A stretch of 64,000 bases of DNA from contig JAGQYI010000063.1 of NCBI GenBank assembly GCA_020436165.1, positions 53,197 to 117,196 of the forward strand, read 5' to 3'. Under the pieces are notes generated by a model that was not told where the DNA came from, did not search any database, and saw only the letters and a list, made by a program, of their open reading frames with translations. Made by a program: the position numbers and the translations under genes. This document shows positions 45,122-54,585 of this stretch, one piece after another. The DNA is from Cyclobacteriaceae bacterium (GTDB lineage: Bacteria; Bacteroidota; Bacteroidia; Cytophagales; Cyclobacteriaceae). Each line of letters opens with the position of its first letter. The stretch's first letter is position 1.

Positions 45122-47269
45122 ATGAGATATCTTTTCCTCTTTTCCTCCACTTTTCTGTGGTTAACAATGAGCGTATATGCGCAAAATTTAAAGACGAGAG
45201 ACAGTTTAAAACAACAGCTTGAAATTGCCACCGGAAAAGAAAGAGTTGATATTCTGAATAAACTTAGTTTTTTTAAACCAGGAGATAGTGAAGGGGCAAA
45301 AAAAGCCCAGAAGCATTCCACAGAGGCAAAAAAGCTGGCACGTGAAATTAAATATGAATCTGGGTTTATTGAGGCCCTTACTTTGCAAGGTACCGCCTTG
45401 GGAAATTTAGGGTTAATTGAGCAAGGAATTGATACGCTGAAAAAAGCCTTGTCATTGAGCTTAGAAAACAAAGATGCCAAACTTCTCGCCTCTGTATATT
45501 TTGCTCTTGGTTCTGAATACGAAAGAAACGAAGAATTTGCCTTTTCATTAGAAGCTTACAAAAATGCATATTCTAATTACATAATTGTAAGTGATAGCCT
45601 CGAATTAGGTTATGTTTGTAATAATATTGCCAATGTCTATTTTCATTCAGGTGATTATACTAACGCACTTAAATATTATTTAACAGCTCTTCAGATAAAG
45701 CAGAAAACAAGCAAAGAAGAATTATCAAAAACCTATGGAAACATTGCGTTGGTATATAAAACCATGGAAAATTATTCCAAAGCTTTGGAATATAGTCTTA
45801 AAGCGGTTCAAGAGCAGGAAAAGAGTGGTAGTTTATTCCCTCTGAGTATTTCTTATTTAACAACAGGAAATATTTACAAAGGAATGGCTAATACTGATAG
45901 CGCAAAATACTATTACGATAAAGCCATGGCCATAAGTAAAGAGATTGATGATGAAATAGGCGTTGGAATAGCTTTTTTTAGTATTGGTAATATTACCTAC
46001 AAGGCAGGTAAGTATAACGAGGCCATCGGATATTATGAAAAGGCTAAAGAAATTTTTGACCACAGTGGAGTAACCAGTTATATTATTATGGCCAACCTTA
46101 ATATGGCGATTGTTTACTACGATATGAATGAGCTGAAAAAAGCAAGAGATATTGCCATAAAGGCTTATGAACTTTCAGAAAATTCGCAAGTAAAGGAAAC
46201 TAAAAAACAATTAACAAAAGTGCTCTATCAAATATTTAAGAAACAAGGAGATAGTAAGCGGGCGCTTGAGTTTCATGAAAAGTATTTTGCCTATCAGGAT
46301 AGTTTGCTGAATGAACAGAAAGTAACGGAAATTGCAAGATTGGAAACCAATTTTGAAATTAAACAACGTGACAATGAGATTAAAATTCTAAACAAGACTC
46401 AGGAGATGAGTGCCTTGCAAATAAGAGAAATTAATAACACAAGAATTTTTCTTTTAATTACTACTTTATTGCTTCTTGTTGTGGCTGCAGCTGTATTTAA
46501 TAGCTATAGAATTAAAAATAAATCAGAGAAAGAGCTATCAACAAGAAATGAACAAATGCGGGAACTTAATGCTGCCAAAGACAAGTTTTTTGCCATAATA
46601 GCTCATGACATACGCAATCCGCTTTCAGCATTTAGATCACTTTCAAGAACGCTAAGTGAAAACCATGAAAATCTAACGCCTGAATTGCTCCAGAAATACC
46701 TTAACAATCTAAATAAGTCCTCAGAAAGTTTAATTGAATTACTAAAAAACTTGTTGCAATGGGCTTTATCACAAACCCATCAATTACAACATTCACCAAA
46801 GCCAACCGATTTAAAGAAAATCATTCAACAAAATATTAATTTACTGGGAGAAAATGCAAAGCAAAAATCAATTCAAATAGAGACAAGTTGGGCAGATGAA
46901 AACACGGCTTATGTAGATGAGGCAACAATGGATATTGTTTTCAGAAACCTAATTTCAAATGCACTAAAATTTACAGATGTAAATGGTAAAATTCACCTGG
47001 GCACCAAGTTATTTAATAGTACTATCTCTGTTAGCATAGAAGATAATGGTATAGGTATGTCTGAAAACGATTTGAAGAAACTTTTTGATATTGGGGAGGA
47101 CACATCTTCAATAGGTGACTCGATGGAAAAGGGAACTGGTTTGGGCTTACTTTTGTGTAAAGAATATGTAGATCAAAATAATGGACAAATTTCGGTATTT
47201 AGCGAGCTAGGTAAAGGTTCAAAATTTATAGTTGAATTACCTACAGTGAATAAAACAAAAGTAGCTTAA
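45122..47269 (+). CDS. TPR sensor histidine kinase
   Basis: A protein of about 715 residues starting at ATG 45122 (an upstream ATG at 45101 adds seven residues before the signal peptide). A Sec signal, at least six TPR units (about 60-370), a coiled-coil linker, one membrane segment (RIFLLITTLLLLVVAAAVF), then HisKA with phospho-His in FFAIIAHDIRNPLSAF and HATPase_c with N-box FRNLISNALKFTD and G boxes. The periplasmic TPR part probably senses through protein contacts. Stop overlaps the regulator start by one base. Confidence 0.92.
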   Translation: MRYLFLFSSTFLWLTMSVYAQNLKTRDSLKQQLEIATGKERVDILNKLSFFKPGDSEGAKKAQKHSTEAKKLAREIKYESGFIEALTLQGTALGNLGLIEQGIDTLKKALSLSLENKDAKLLASVYFALGSEYERNEEFAFSLEAYKNAYSNYIIVSDSLELGYVCNNIANVYFHSGDYTNALKYYLTALQIKQKTSKEELSKTYGNIALVYKTMENYSKALEYSLKAVQEQEKSGSLFPLSISYLTTGNIYKGMANTDSAKYYYDKAMAISKEIDDEIGVGIAFFSIGNITYKAGKYNEAIGYYEKAKEIFDHSGVTSYIIMANLNMAIVYYDMNELKKARDIAIKAYELSENSQVKETKKQLTKVLYQIFKKQGDSKRALEFHEKYFAYQDSLLNEQKVTEIARLETNFEIKQRDNEIKILNKTQEMSALQIREINNTRIFLLITTLLLLVVAAAVFNSYRIKNKSEKELSTRNEQMRELNAAKDKFFAIIAHDIRNPLSAFRSLSRTLSENHENLTPELLQKYLNNLNKSSESLIELLKNLLQWALSQTHQLQHSPKPTDLKKIIQQNINLLGENAKQKSIQIETSWADENTAYVDEATMDIVFRNLISNALKFTDVNGKIHLGTKLFNSTISVSIEDNGIGMSENDLKKLFDIGEDTSSIGDSMEKGTGLGLLLCKEYVDQNNGQISVFSELGKGSKFIVELPTVNKTKVA

Positions 47270-47922
47270 TGAAACCCGTTAAATTATGCATTGTTGATGA
47301 TCACTCCATTGTGCGCGATGGATTGGAAGCCATGTTGATTGGACGGGAAGACTTACAACTGATAGGATCATTTAGCAATGGTAAAGAGCTTTTTGCATTT
47401 ATTAAAAATGAATTGCCAGATGTTATCTTGTTGGATATTTCCTTGAATGGAATGACAGGCATTGAGATTGCACGTTTAGTTTCTGAGCAATATGAAAGTA
47501 TAAAAATAATAATGCTATCGGCACTAACTGACGAAGTTTCAATTACCGATTCAATTAAATCTGGAGCTAAAGGATTTTTACCAAAGGATACTAGTAAAGA
47601 TGAATTAATTGAAGGCCTAAAAACAGTTAGTGAGGGTAAGAGATATTTTGGTTCAGGAATATCTGAAACGGTTTTTAATGGATATGTAAAAGGAATTGTC
47701 TCTGATAATCAAACATCAACTAATCCTGTTCTTTCTGGCAGAGAAGTTGAAATTGTAAAACTTTTTTCTGAAGGATTAATGTATAAGGAAATTGCCGATG
47801 TTTTAGATATAAGTATAAAAACCGTTGAGTCGCATAAAGTTAATATTATGAAAAAGCTTGAGTTGAAAACAACTATAGACCTTGTGAAATATGCGATTAA
47901 GGAAAAACTAATTGATTTATAA
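47269..47922 (+). CDS. NarL/LuxR-type response regulator
   Basis: A 217-residue regulator: receiver domain with acidic pair Asp10/Asp11, phospho-acceptor Asp56 (VILLDISLNG), and Lys in KGFLPKDTS; then a C-terminal LuxR HTH (GLMYKEIADVLDISIKTVESHKVNIMKKL). It is the partner of the TPR kinase with which it shares an overlap (TAATG). Kinase and regulator form an operon of two. Confidence 0.94.
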   Translation: MKPVKLCIVDDHSIVRDGLEAMLIGREDLQLIGSFSNGKELFAFIKNELPDVILLDISLNGMTGIEIARLVSEQYESIKIIMLSALTDEVSITDSIKSGAKGFLPKDTSKDELIEGLKTVSEGKRYFGSGISETVFNGYVKGIVSDNQTSTNPVLSGREVEIVKLFSEGLMYKEIADVLDISIKTVESHKVNIMKKLELKTTIDLVKYAIKEKLIDL

Positions 47923-48456
47923 ATACGGTTTTTTAGCATATACATGCTGAACAAACCCATTGGGGTAGCTCTTGTGCCCCTTCATTTCAAAGTCGCTAAT
48001 CTGAACATTGCCTGAAAACAACGGAATACCCTCGCCCAATTTCACGGGTATCATGGTAAGGATGATTTTATCAATAAGCCCATTGCTTAACAAAATACTA
48101 TTTAGCTCTCCTCCACCTACAAGCCAAATATCTTTGCCATCCCCCTGTTTCAAGCTTTTAACAAATTCGCTTACATCGGCATTAACAAACTGAACATTTT
48201 CATCGCTCCCGGTTTGAGAACGGCTAAACACATAATTGGTTTTGCCCGGATAGGGAAAGGGCACATCAAACCCCAACACTTGCTGGTAGGTTTTGTTGCC
48301 CATTAGGGTAGTATCAATGGAATTATAAAATTCATAGTAGCCATAATCTTCATCTTCCAGGTGATAGTTGGGGTCTTCCAGCCAGTCTATATCACCGTTT
48401 TTTCTGGCAATAAAGCCGTCTAAACTACTGGCTATATATAGTATAACTTTTCGCAT
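47917..48456 (-). CDS. Dihydrofolate reductase family protein (RibD C-terminal type)
   Basis: About 179 residues from ATG 48456, a preferred start with MRKVILYIASSLDGFIARKNG (a typical RibD_C opening); an ATG at 48471 adds five residues. The NADPH-binding GNKTYQQV and IWLVGGGELNSILL motifs are conserved. These small proteins are NADPH-dependent reductases of unclear substrate. It converges on the regulator gene with a 6-nt overlap. Confidence 0.9.
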   Translation of the reverse strand: MRKVILYIASSLDGFIARKNGDIDWLEDPNYHLEDEDYGYYEFYNSIDTTLMGNKTYQQVLGFDVPFPYPGKTNYVFSRSQTGSDENVQFVNADVSEFVKSLKQGDGKDIWLVGGGELNSILLSNGLIDKIILTMIPVKLGEGIPLFSGNVQISDFEMKGHKSYPNGFVQHVYAKKPYL

Positions 48457-48482
48457 GGGATTAAAATACAAAAAAGCAATGC

Positions 48483-48517
48483 AAAAAAAGAAGCCGACAT
48501 ATTTCTATGCCGGCTTC
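48483..48517 (-). terminator. Intrinsic terminator of the ABC exporter operon
   Basis: On the minus strand, GAAGCCG-G-CATA-loop-TATG-T-CGGCTTC with a 7-base T-run (complement of the A-run at 48483-48489), placed 22 nt after the permease stop. One central mismatch interrupts an 11-bp stem. Confidence 0.88.
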
Positions 48518-48539
48518 ATCATTCTTAAATCTACTTGTT

Positions 48540-50951
48540 CTACTCGTATTTAAGCGCTTCCATTGGGTTGGCCCTGGCCGCTTTTTGTGCCTGGAAACTA
48601 ACCGTAACCCAGGAAATTACCAGGCTCACGATACCTCCCATCACAAACACCCAAATACCCATACTTACCCGGTAAGCAAAGTTGTTGAGCCAGCCCGACA
48701 TCAAATAGTAAACAGGGAATATGGCCAATGCAAATGCTATTATTACCAGTTTATTGAATTCGCGTGTAAGCAGCGTATTGATTTGCCAAACTGATGCTCC
48801 TAAAGCTTTGCGAATACCTATCTCTTTGGTACGTTGCTCCGCAGTAAAGGCAGTTAGCCCAAATAAGCCCAGGCAGGCAATAAAAATAGCAAGCCCTGTA
48901 AGCAAGGAGAAGAATTGCATCAACCGTTGCTCCGACCTAAACTGGGCATCAAACTCATCCGACATAAAGCTGTATTCAAAGGGTTCGTCAGGCACTAGCT
49001 TGTCCCACTCTTCCTGTGCTTTGTTTATCACATCACTGTAGCTTTTGCCATTGAAGCGAATGGCCAGGGAGCTTCCCTTTTCACCAAAACGTATCATGAG
49101 AGGGCGGATCTCTTCTTTAATAGAATTGTAATTGAAATCTTTAACCACTCCAATAACCGGATGTAATTCTTGGGCGCCATCTACTCCGTAAGATACTATT
49201 TCTTGCTCCAGAGGATTATCCCATCCCATCTCTTTAACAGCAGCTTCATTAATTACAACTGCATTGGAGTCGGTAGGAAAATCTCTTGAGAAAAAACGCC
49301 CTTCCTTCATCTCAAACCCCATTACTTTTTGGTGATCATAGTCAGCAAAATAGTTAGAAAGCAGGTGGTCTCTACTGTCACCTTTCGACCGGAATACAGA
49401 GTTGTTATTCATTCCGGGGAATCGGGTGCTCGTAAAGCCGGCAGCAGCTATTTCAGGAAATTTTAAGAGTGCATTTTTATATGCCTGTGCGTTGTCATCC
49501 AAACGGAATGTACTCACCACGTACAACACACGATCTTTATCTATACCAATCTTTTTGTTTTGTGCATACCTGAGCTGCATGTACACAATAGCTGTTGAAA
49601 TAATAAGAACGATGGAAATCCAAAATTGAAACGTTACCAGAAATCCTCTTATGATTTTATTCTTGGAACCTGCATTTAATTTCCCTTTTATAACGTTAAC
49701 AATTTCAAAAGAAGTAAGATAAAATGCCGGATAACTACCTGCGAGTATACCAACCAAAACAACAGTAATAAACATCATTAATAAAATGTTGGGCTGGAAA
49801 ACACTATTCATATCTAAAAATTTACCCGTAAGAATATTGTAGTAGGGCATCAAAATATAAATGAAAAGTAATGCAAGTAGAGCCGATATAATGCTAAACA
49901 CCATTGACTCTGTCAAGAACTGGCCAATTAACTGGCCACGGGTGGCTCCCATGGTTTTTCTTAAACCAACCTCTTTAGCCCTGTTTGCTGATTTTGCAGT
50001 TGACAGGTTCATGAAATTGATACAGGCTATTAAAAGTATGAAGGCCCCAATAGCCAAAAGAATGTAGATGTATTTTATATCACCTTGCTGGCCTAGTCCG
50101 CCTTCGTAGCTGGAATACAAATGAATTTTGTACAACGGTTCACTAGTATATCTAAACTCTCCTCCGGCTTGCCTTAACTCATTAACATCGGAACCAATGA
50201 ATTGTTTAAAACCTTCGGATATGTATTTTTGCATAATGCTTTCAAGTTGTTCGTTTGCCTGTTCTACATTGGCATTTTCTTTTAACAGAAAGTACGTGTC
50301 TGCATTGTTATTTATCCACGGGTCATCTTCCAATCGCTTAAATGACCTTTTCGATAGAAGTGCAGTAAACTTTAAATGAGAGTTATCTGGAACGTTCTCG
50401 GCAACACCGGTAACTTTAAAGCTTATAGAGTCTCCATCTACCACCATTAGTTTGCCAAGAGCATCAGCAGGATTGCCAAAGTACTTAGTGGCTAACTCTT
50501 CCGTTAATACTACCGAATTTGGTTCTTTTAAAGCTGTTCGCCTATCACCATAAAGTAGCGGATATGTAAAAACCTTAAGGAAGCTACTATCAACTACAAT
50601 TGCTTCGCGTTCAATAAAACTCTTGTCTTCGTACAAAAAGGAAGTACTTCCCCAGCCTTGTACGGTAGTGGCATTTTCTATGGAAGGAGATTCTGTTCTC
50701 AGCGCATTTGCCATTTTGTTTGGGGTGCTGGATGCATGAACAATTTGTTCGCCAAGCTTAGCGTCAAGTACCACTCTGTAAATCCTGTCTCCATTTTTGT
50801 TGAAATGGTCGTAGGAAAGTTCCTGATTTATATAAATGGCAATAAAAATACTGGAGGCTATACCAACCGATAATCCCAGGATATTTATTATCGAAAAGAA
50901 CTTGTGTTTTCTAATGTTTTGGAGTGTGGTCTTAAGGTAATTCTTAATCAT
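48540..50951 (-). CDS. ABC transporter permease, MacB/FtsX type with duplicated domains
   Basis: An 803-residue permease: a MacB_PCD periplasmic domain after TM1 (residues 18-40), an FtsX domain (about 285-410), a second periplasmic domain (about 450-660) and a second FtsX (about 670-800). The conserved FtsX motif LRKTMGATRGQL and its second copy IRKALGASVWQI are both present. It probably transmits force for exporting or extracting lipoproteins or peptides rather than simple transport. Confidence 0.93.
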   Translation of the reverse strand: MIKNYLKTTLQNIRKHKFFSIINILGLSVGIASSIFIAIYINQELSYDHFNKNGDRIYRVVLDAKLGEQIVHASSTPNKMANALRTESPSIENATTVQGWGSTSFLYEDKSFIEREAIVVDSSFLKVFTYPLLYGDRRTALKEPNSVVLTEELATKYFGNPADALGKLMVVDGDSISFKVTGVAENVPDNSHLKFTALLSKRSFKRLEDDPWINNNADTYFLLKENANVEQANEQLESIMQKYISEGFKQFIGSDVNELRQAGGEFRYTSEPLYKIHLYSSYEGGLGQQGDIKYIYILLAIGAFILLIACINFMNLSTAKSANRAKEVGLRKTMGATRGQLIGQFLTESMVFSIISALLALLFIYILMPYYNILTGKFLDMNSVFQPNILLMMFITVVLVGILAGSYPAFYLTSFEIVNVIKGKLNAGSKNKIIRGFLVTFQFWISIVLIISTAIVYMQLRYAQNKKIGIDKDRVLYVVSTFRLDDNAQAYKNALLKFPEIAAAGFTSTRFPGMNNNSVFRSKGDSRDHLLSNYFADYDHQKVMGFEMKEGRFFSRDFPTDSNAVVINEAAVKEMGWDNPLEQEIVSYGVDGAQELHPVIGVVKDFNYNSIKEEIRPLMIRFGEKGSSLAIRFNGKSYSDVINKAQEEWDKLVPDEPFEYSFMSDEFDAQFRSEQRLMQFFSLLTGLAIFIACLGLFGLTAFTAEQRTKEIGIRKALGASVWQINTLLTREFNKLVIIAFALAIFPVYYLMSGWLNNFAYRVSMGIWVFVMGGIVSLVISWVTVSFQAQKAARANPMEALKYE

Positions 50952-50968
50952 TTTTTCGAGGGTTTAGC

Positions 50969-51661
50969 TTACACGTGAAATTCTTTTTTAACACTCTCTG
51001 TTACCAGCTGACCATCAAATAAATTGATGATACGGTGTGCATAGTTGGCATCGTATGGCGAATGCGTTACCATCACTATGGTGGTTCCATCGGAATTGAG
51101 TTCAGAAAGAAGTTTCATTACTTCTTCTCCATTGGCCGAATCCAGGTTTCCTGTTGGCTCATCGGCCAATATTAGGCTTGGGCTCGAAACAATTGCTCTG
51201 GCAATAGCAACCCGCTGTTGCTGACCTCCGGATAGCTGCTGTGGGAAATGGTTTCTTCGGTGCATGATGTTCATTCGCTCTAATGCCATTTCCACTCTTT
51301 CTTTTCGTTCAGAGGTTGGTATTTTTTGGTAGAGCAGTGGTAATTCTACATTATCGAAAACGGAGAGCTCTTCAATAAGATTAAAGCTTTGAAAGATAAA
51401 CCCGATGGATCCCTTTCGTGTTTGTGACCGTTGTTTTTCTGAGAACTTTGAAACGTCTGTTCCATTGAAAATATAATCGCCTGACGAAGGGCGATCCAGC
51501 ATACCCAGTATGCTTAGCAAAGTTGATTTTCCACAACCGGAGGGGCCCATGATTGCTACAAATTCACCATCGTTTATATCAATAGTTATTTTATCAAGAG
51601 CGGTGGTTTCTATTTCATCGGTTGTGAACACACGTGTTAATTCGTTGGTTTTAATGATCAT
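50969..51661 (-). CDS. ABC transporter ATPase, LolD/MacB type
   Basis: A 230-residue ATPase: Walker [13 protein letters not shown]-loop [12 protein letters not shown], signature [15 protein letters not shown], Walker [15 protein letters not shown]-loop MVTHSP. It powers the 803-residue permease 18 nt downstream; 27 nt separate it from the adaptor gene. Confidence 0.97.
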   Translation of the reverse strand: MIIKTNELTRVFTTDEIETTALDKITIDINDGEFVAIMGPSGCGKSTLLSILGMLDRPSSGDYIFNGTDVSKFSEKQRSQTRKGSIGFIFQSFNLIEELSVFDNVELPLLYQKIPTSERKERVEMALERMNIMHRRNHFPQQLSGGQQQRVAIARAIVSSPSLILADEPTGNLDSANGEEVMKLLSELNSDGTTIVMVTHSPYDANYAHRIINLFDGQLVTESVKKEFHV

Positions 51662-51687
51662 GATGCTAGTTATTTTGAGTTGTTTTT

Positions 51688-52938
51688 TTAATTAAGTAGT
51701 AATACATCTTTATTGTTGAAATTCTGGTAGGTGGAAGTGATCACTTTATCTCCGGGTTGTAAGCCTTCTAAAACTTCATAATAAAGTTTACTTTTCCTCC
51801 CAAGTCGTATTTTTCGTTTTTCAGCTTTTGTTTCATCCGAATTCAGTACATAAATCCAGTTTCCTCCTGTATCGTTATAAAAGCCTCCTAAAGGCACAAG
51901 AATTGCTTCGCTGGGCTCACCCAATGCAATGGTCATGCGCAAAGAAAGTCCCCGCTTAATATCCTTGGGCTGTTCACCTTCAAATTTCATGTCTGCTGTA
52001 AAAACCCCATTAGACACTGTTGGGTATATGTAAGTGATCTTTAATGTGTACTCTTTTCCGGCATAAGTAGTGGTTGCCGACAACCCTTTGTGGATTCTTG
52101 CCAGGTAAACCTCGTCAATTGGCACACGCACTTTATAGCTTCCTACCACGTCCACTTGCCCTAATCGTTCACCCGGATTGATAGATTGGCCCTCAAAAAG
52201 TTGCGGGGTGGAAAGCTGCCCGTCAATTGGAGATTTTATTACAAGGTTATCCAGAATCTGGCCAACCCGCTTCAGGCTCTTAATCATACGTGCCTCTGAT
52301 TCATTGAGCTGAGTAGTTTGGCTCTTCATGTTCATTGAGTCTTTACGGTAGCTGGCTGAAGTAATCTCAAGTCGCTTAAGGTTATATTTATAATCGGCTT
52401 CAGTGGTCTCAAAATCTTGCTTGGATATATAACCGCCTTCAAACAATTGTTTGTCGCGCTCGTATTTGGGAGCAAGTTTTTCCAGCTCATTGGTAATAAG
52501 CGCAAGGTTTTGCTGGTGGTTTAAATTGTTTTGTTCCAGGGAAAGGCGTGTTTCCCTTACACGGTTAATACTTTCATTTAAACTGGCTTCCTGGCTAAGT
52601 ACACTTAGCTCTCTGTTCAAATTGGTTAGCTCAACAATTAAATCACCTTTCTTAAGAATCGAACCACTCTCCGCATACACTTTTTTGATGGCTCCACCCT
52701 CAATGGCATCTAAGTAGAAAATTTGACTGGGAGTTACGGTGCCCGTTTCCGGTATGGTTTCCTGAAAGGCCCCATCGGTAACAGTGCTGATAATAATTTT
52801 CTTCCTTTCAACATTTAACTTCGACCGTCTGTCTGAAAAAACAAATTGAAAAAGAATTACTAAAATAATAGCCAAGCCTCCAGCGTATACCGCGACCCTT
52901 TTCAATGGCCATTTCTTTTTTTCAATTCTTTTATCCAT
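51688..52938 (-). CDS. HlyD/MFP-type adaptor of the ABC exporter
   Basis: A 416-residue adaptor with an N-terminal membrane anchor (residues 15-32), a coiled-coil hairpin (about 105-225) and lipoyl/beta-barrel domains. It leads the adaptor-ATPase-permease operon and probably spans the periplasm. A sigma-54-type promoter lies 30-46 nt upstream. Confidence 0.92.
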   Translation of the reverse strand: MDKRIEKKKWPLKRVAVYAGGLAIILVILFQFVFSDRRSKLNVERKKIIISTVTDGAFQETIPETGTVTPSQIFYLDAIEGGAIKKVYAESGSILKKGDLIVELTNLNRELSVLSQEASLNESINRVRETRLSLEQNNLNHQQNLALITNELEKLAPKYERDKQLFEGGYISKQDFETTEADYKYNLKRLEITSASYRKDSMNMKSQTTQLNESEARMIKSLKRVGQILDNLVIKSPIDGQLSTPQLFEGQSINPGERLGQVDVVGSYKVRVPIDEVYLARIHKGLSATTTYAGKEYTLKITYIYPTVSNGVFTADMKFEGEQPKDIKRGLSLRMTIALGEPSEAILVPLGGFYNDTGGNWIYVLNSDETKAEKRKIRLGRKSKLYYEVLEGLQPGDKVITSTYQNFNNKDVLLLN

Positions 52939-52967
52939 AAAATGAGGTTTTTGTTTGAATCTTGTTT

Positions 52968-52984
52968 TACGACAAGCGTGCCAA
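52968..52984 (-). promoter_or_regulatory. Candidate sigma-54 promoter of the adaptor-ABC operon
   Basis: Minus strand TTGGCACGCTTGTCGTA. The -24 element TTGGCACG is a full consensus match and the GG-to-G spacing fits (TTGGCACG-N4-TTGC), but the -12 element is TCGT instead of TTGC. The start would lie about 18 nt upstream of the adaptor ATG. The adjacent divergent gene is an NtrC-type activator. Confidence 0.55.
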
Positions 52985-53038
52985 TGTTATTAAATGGCCC
53001 TATATAGCTTATGAGTGTATTTTTTAGAAAAAGGTTGC

Positions 53039-53078
53039 TTGTTCATGCCTGAACAAAACCGTCCGCCAGCGGTCGGTT
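53039..53078. promoter_or_regulatory. Two adjacent palindromes, candidate enhancer sites of the NtrC-type regulator
   Basis: TTGTTCA-TGCC-TGAACAA (53039-53056) is a perfect inverted repeat. Immediately next, AACCGTCCGC and GCGGTCGGTT (53057-53078) form an inverted repeat with one mismatched pair and a CA centre. They lie 55-110 nt from the sigma-54 candidate and upstream of the regulator, fitting upstream activator sites for a dimeric Fis-family activator. Confidence 0.5.
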
Positions 53079-53193
53079 CACATAGGTAAAATGAGTATGC
53101 TGAAAGGCTAATGTTGCCTTTATAGTTCAGAAATGAGGAATTGGAGTTTTGGCAAGCAGTTTGTATTTTTTTGAACAAATCTGTAAAACCCTA

Positions 53194-54585
53194 ATGAACG
53201 AAAACCAGAAACTTTCAGGTAGATTACTCATAGTTGATGATAATATTGACTTGCTTAAAGCCGTGAAAATTTTCTTGAAGAGATATTTTGAGGAGGTTGA
53301 AACAGAGACTAACCCTGAGAAAATCCCAAGCCTTTTGCAGAACAACCAATACGATATCATTTTGCTGGATATGAATTTTACCAAAGACGTAAGCAGCGGG
53401 CATGAAGGGTATTTCTGGTTGGACAAAATTCTTGGAATAAACCCCTTGGCCGTGGTGGTTTTGATTACCGCCTATGGCGATGTACAAACAGCCGTTAAAG
53501 CTATAAAAGCCGGTGCCACCGATTTCGTTTTGAAACCATGGGACAACGAAAAATTATTGGCAACCATCTACTCATCTCTAAAACTTAGCGAAAGCAAGCA
53601 GGAGGTACTGGGTCTCAGGGAAAAGCAACAGGCCCTCAATAAAGACCTTAGTACATATCCGGAAATCCTCGGAGAAAGCAATGCCATGAAAGAGGTCTTT
53701 AATACCATCAACCGAGTGGCGGAGACAGATGCCAATGTGCTGATACTGGGTGAAAACGGTACCGGAAAAGAGTTGGTAGCAAAGGCCATTCATAACCGGT
53801 CGCACAGAAGCAGCGAGGTATTTATGTCTATTGATATGGGTTCCATTAGCGAAACCCTTTTTGAGAGTGAGCTATTTGGACATAGGAAAGGCGCTTTTAC
53901 GGATGCCAGGGAAAACAGAATTGGCAAGATTGAACTCTCCAACAAAGGCACCTTGTTTCTCGATGAAATAGGAAACCTTACGGTGCCTATGCAGGCTAAA
54001 CTACTAACCGTTCTTCAAAACCGTAAACTAACACCGGTTGGCGATAACAGAACGGTAAATCTGGACGTTCGACTGATAAGCGCCACAAACATGGATATTA
54101 GCGATATGGTAGCGAATAATTCCTTTCGTCAGGATCTTCTCTATCGTATCAACACCATTGAAATACACTTGCCTCCTTTAAGGGAGCGTAGCGGTGATAT
54201 ACCCCTTCTTGCGAATCATTTTTTGCAGATGTATGCAAAAAAATACAACAAAAAGGCCCACAAACTTAGCTCAGCTGCAATCAAGCGGCTCGAAAAGCAT
54301 AGTTGGCCGGGTAATGTACGCGAATTACAACATGCCATGGAAAGAGCGGTGATCATGAGTAATTCAGGAGTTGTACAACCTGAAGACTTTAACTTTAGTT
54401 CAAATGCAACTAAAAAGGAAAATGACGCATCTGTAATATTAGACCAGTTTAACTGGGAAGATGTAGAACGCATCTTAATTAAAAAGGTATTAGCCAAAAA
54501 CAATGGGAACATTACACATGCCGCCAGCGAAATGGGACTCACCCGTTCATCTTTTTACCGTAGGCTTGAAAAATATGGGCTTTAA
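53194..54585 (+). CDS. Sigma-54-dependent response regulator, NtrC type
   Basis: About 463 residues from ATG 53194 (a TTG-started form at 53149 adds 15 residues and is unlikely). Receiver domain with Asp59 (IILLDMNFT), AAA+ domain with Walker A GENGTGKELVA, the sigma-54 contact loop GAFTDA instead of GAFTGA, Walker B LFLDEIGNL, and a C-terminal Fis helix (THAASEMGLTRSSFYRRL). Activates sigma-54 promoters, most likely that of the divergent ABC operon. Its last codons overlap the kinase start by 11 nt. Confidence 0.95.
   Translation: MNENQKLSGRLLIVDDNIDLLKAVKIFLKRYFEEVETETNPEKIPSLLQNNQYDIILLDMNFTKDVSSGHEGYFWLDKILGINPLAVVVLITAYGDVQTAVKAIKAGATDFVLKPWDNEKLLATIYSSLKLSESKQEVLGLREKQQALNKDLSTYPEILGESNAMKEVFNTINRVAETDANVLILGENGTGKELVAKAIHNRSHRSSEVFMSIDMGSISETLFESELFGHRKGAFTDARENRIGKIELSNKGTLFLDEIGNLTVPMQAKLLTVLQNRKLTPVGDNRTVNLDVRLISATNMDISDMVANNSFRQDLLYRINTIEIHLPPLRERSGDIPLLANHFLQMYAKKYNKKAHKLSSAAIKRLEKHSWPGNVRELQHAMERAVIMSNSGVVQPEDFNFSSNATKKENDASVILDQFNWEDVERILIKKVLAKNNGNITHAASEMGLTRSSFYRRLEKYGL

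Noticed and set aside
53149..53165. Sigma-54-like sequence for the NtrC-type regulator itself (TTGGCAAGCAGTTTGTA)
   Set aside because: The -24 element is partial and the -12 lacks GC; the 5' leader would be very short. Not listed as a promoter.
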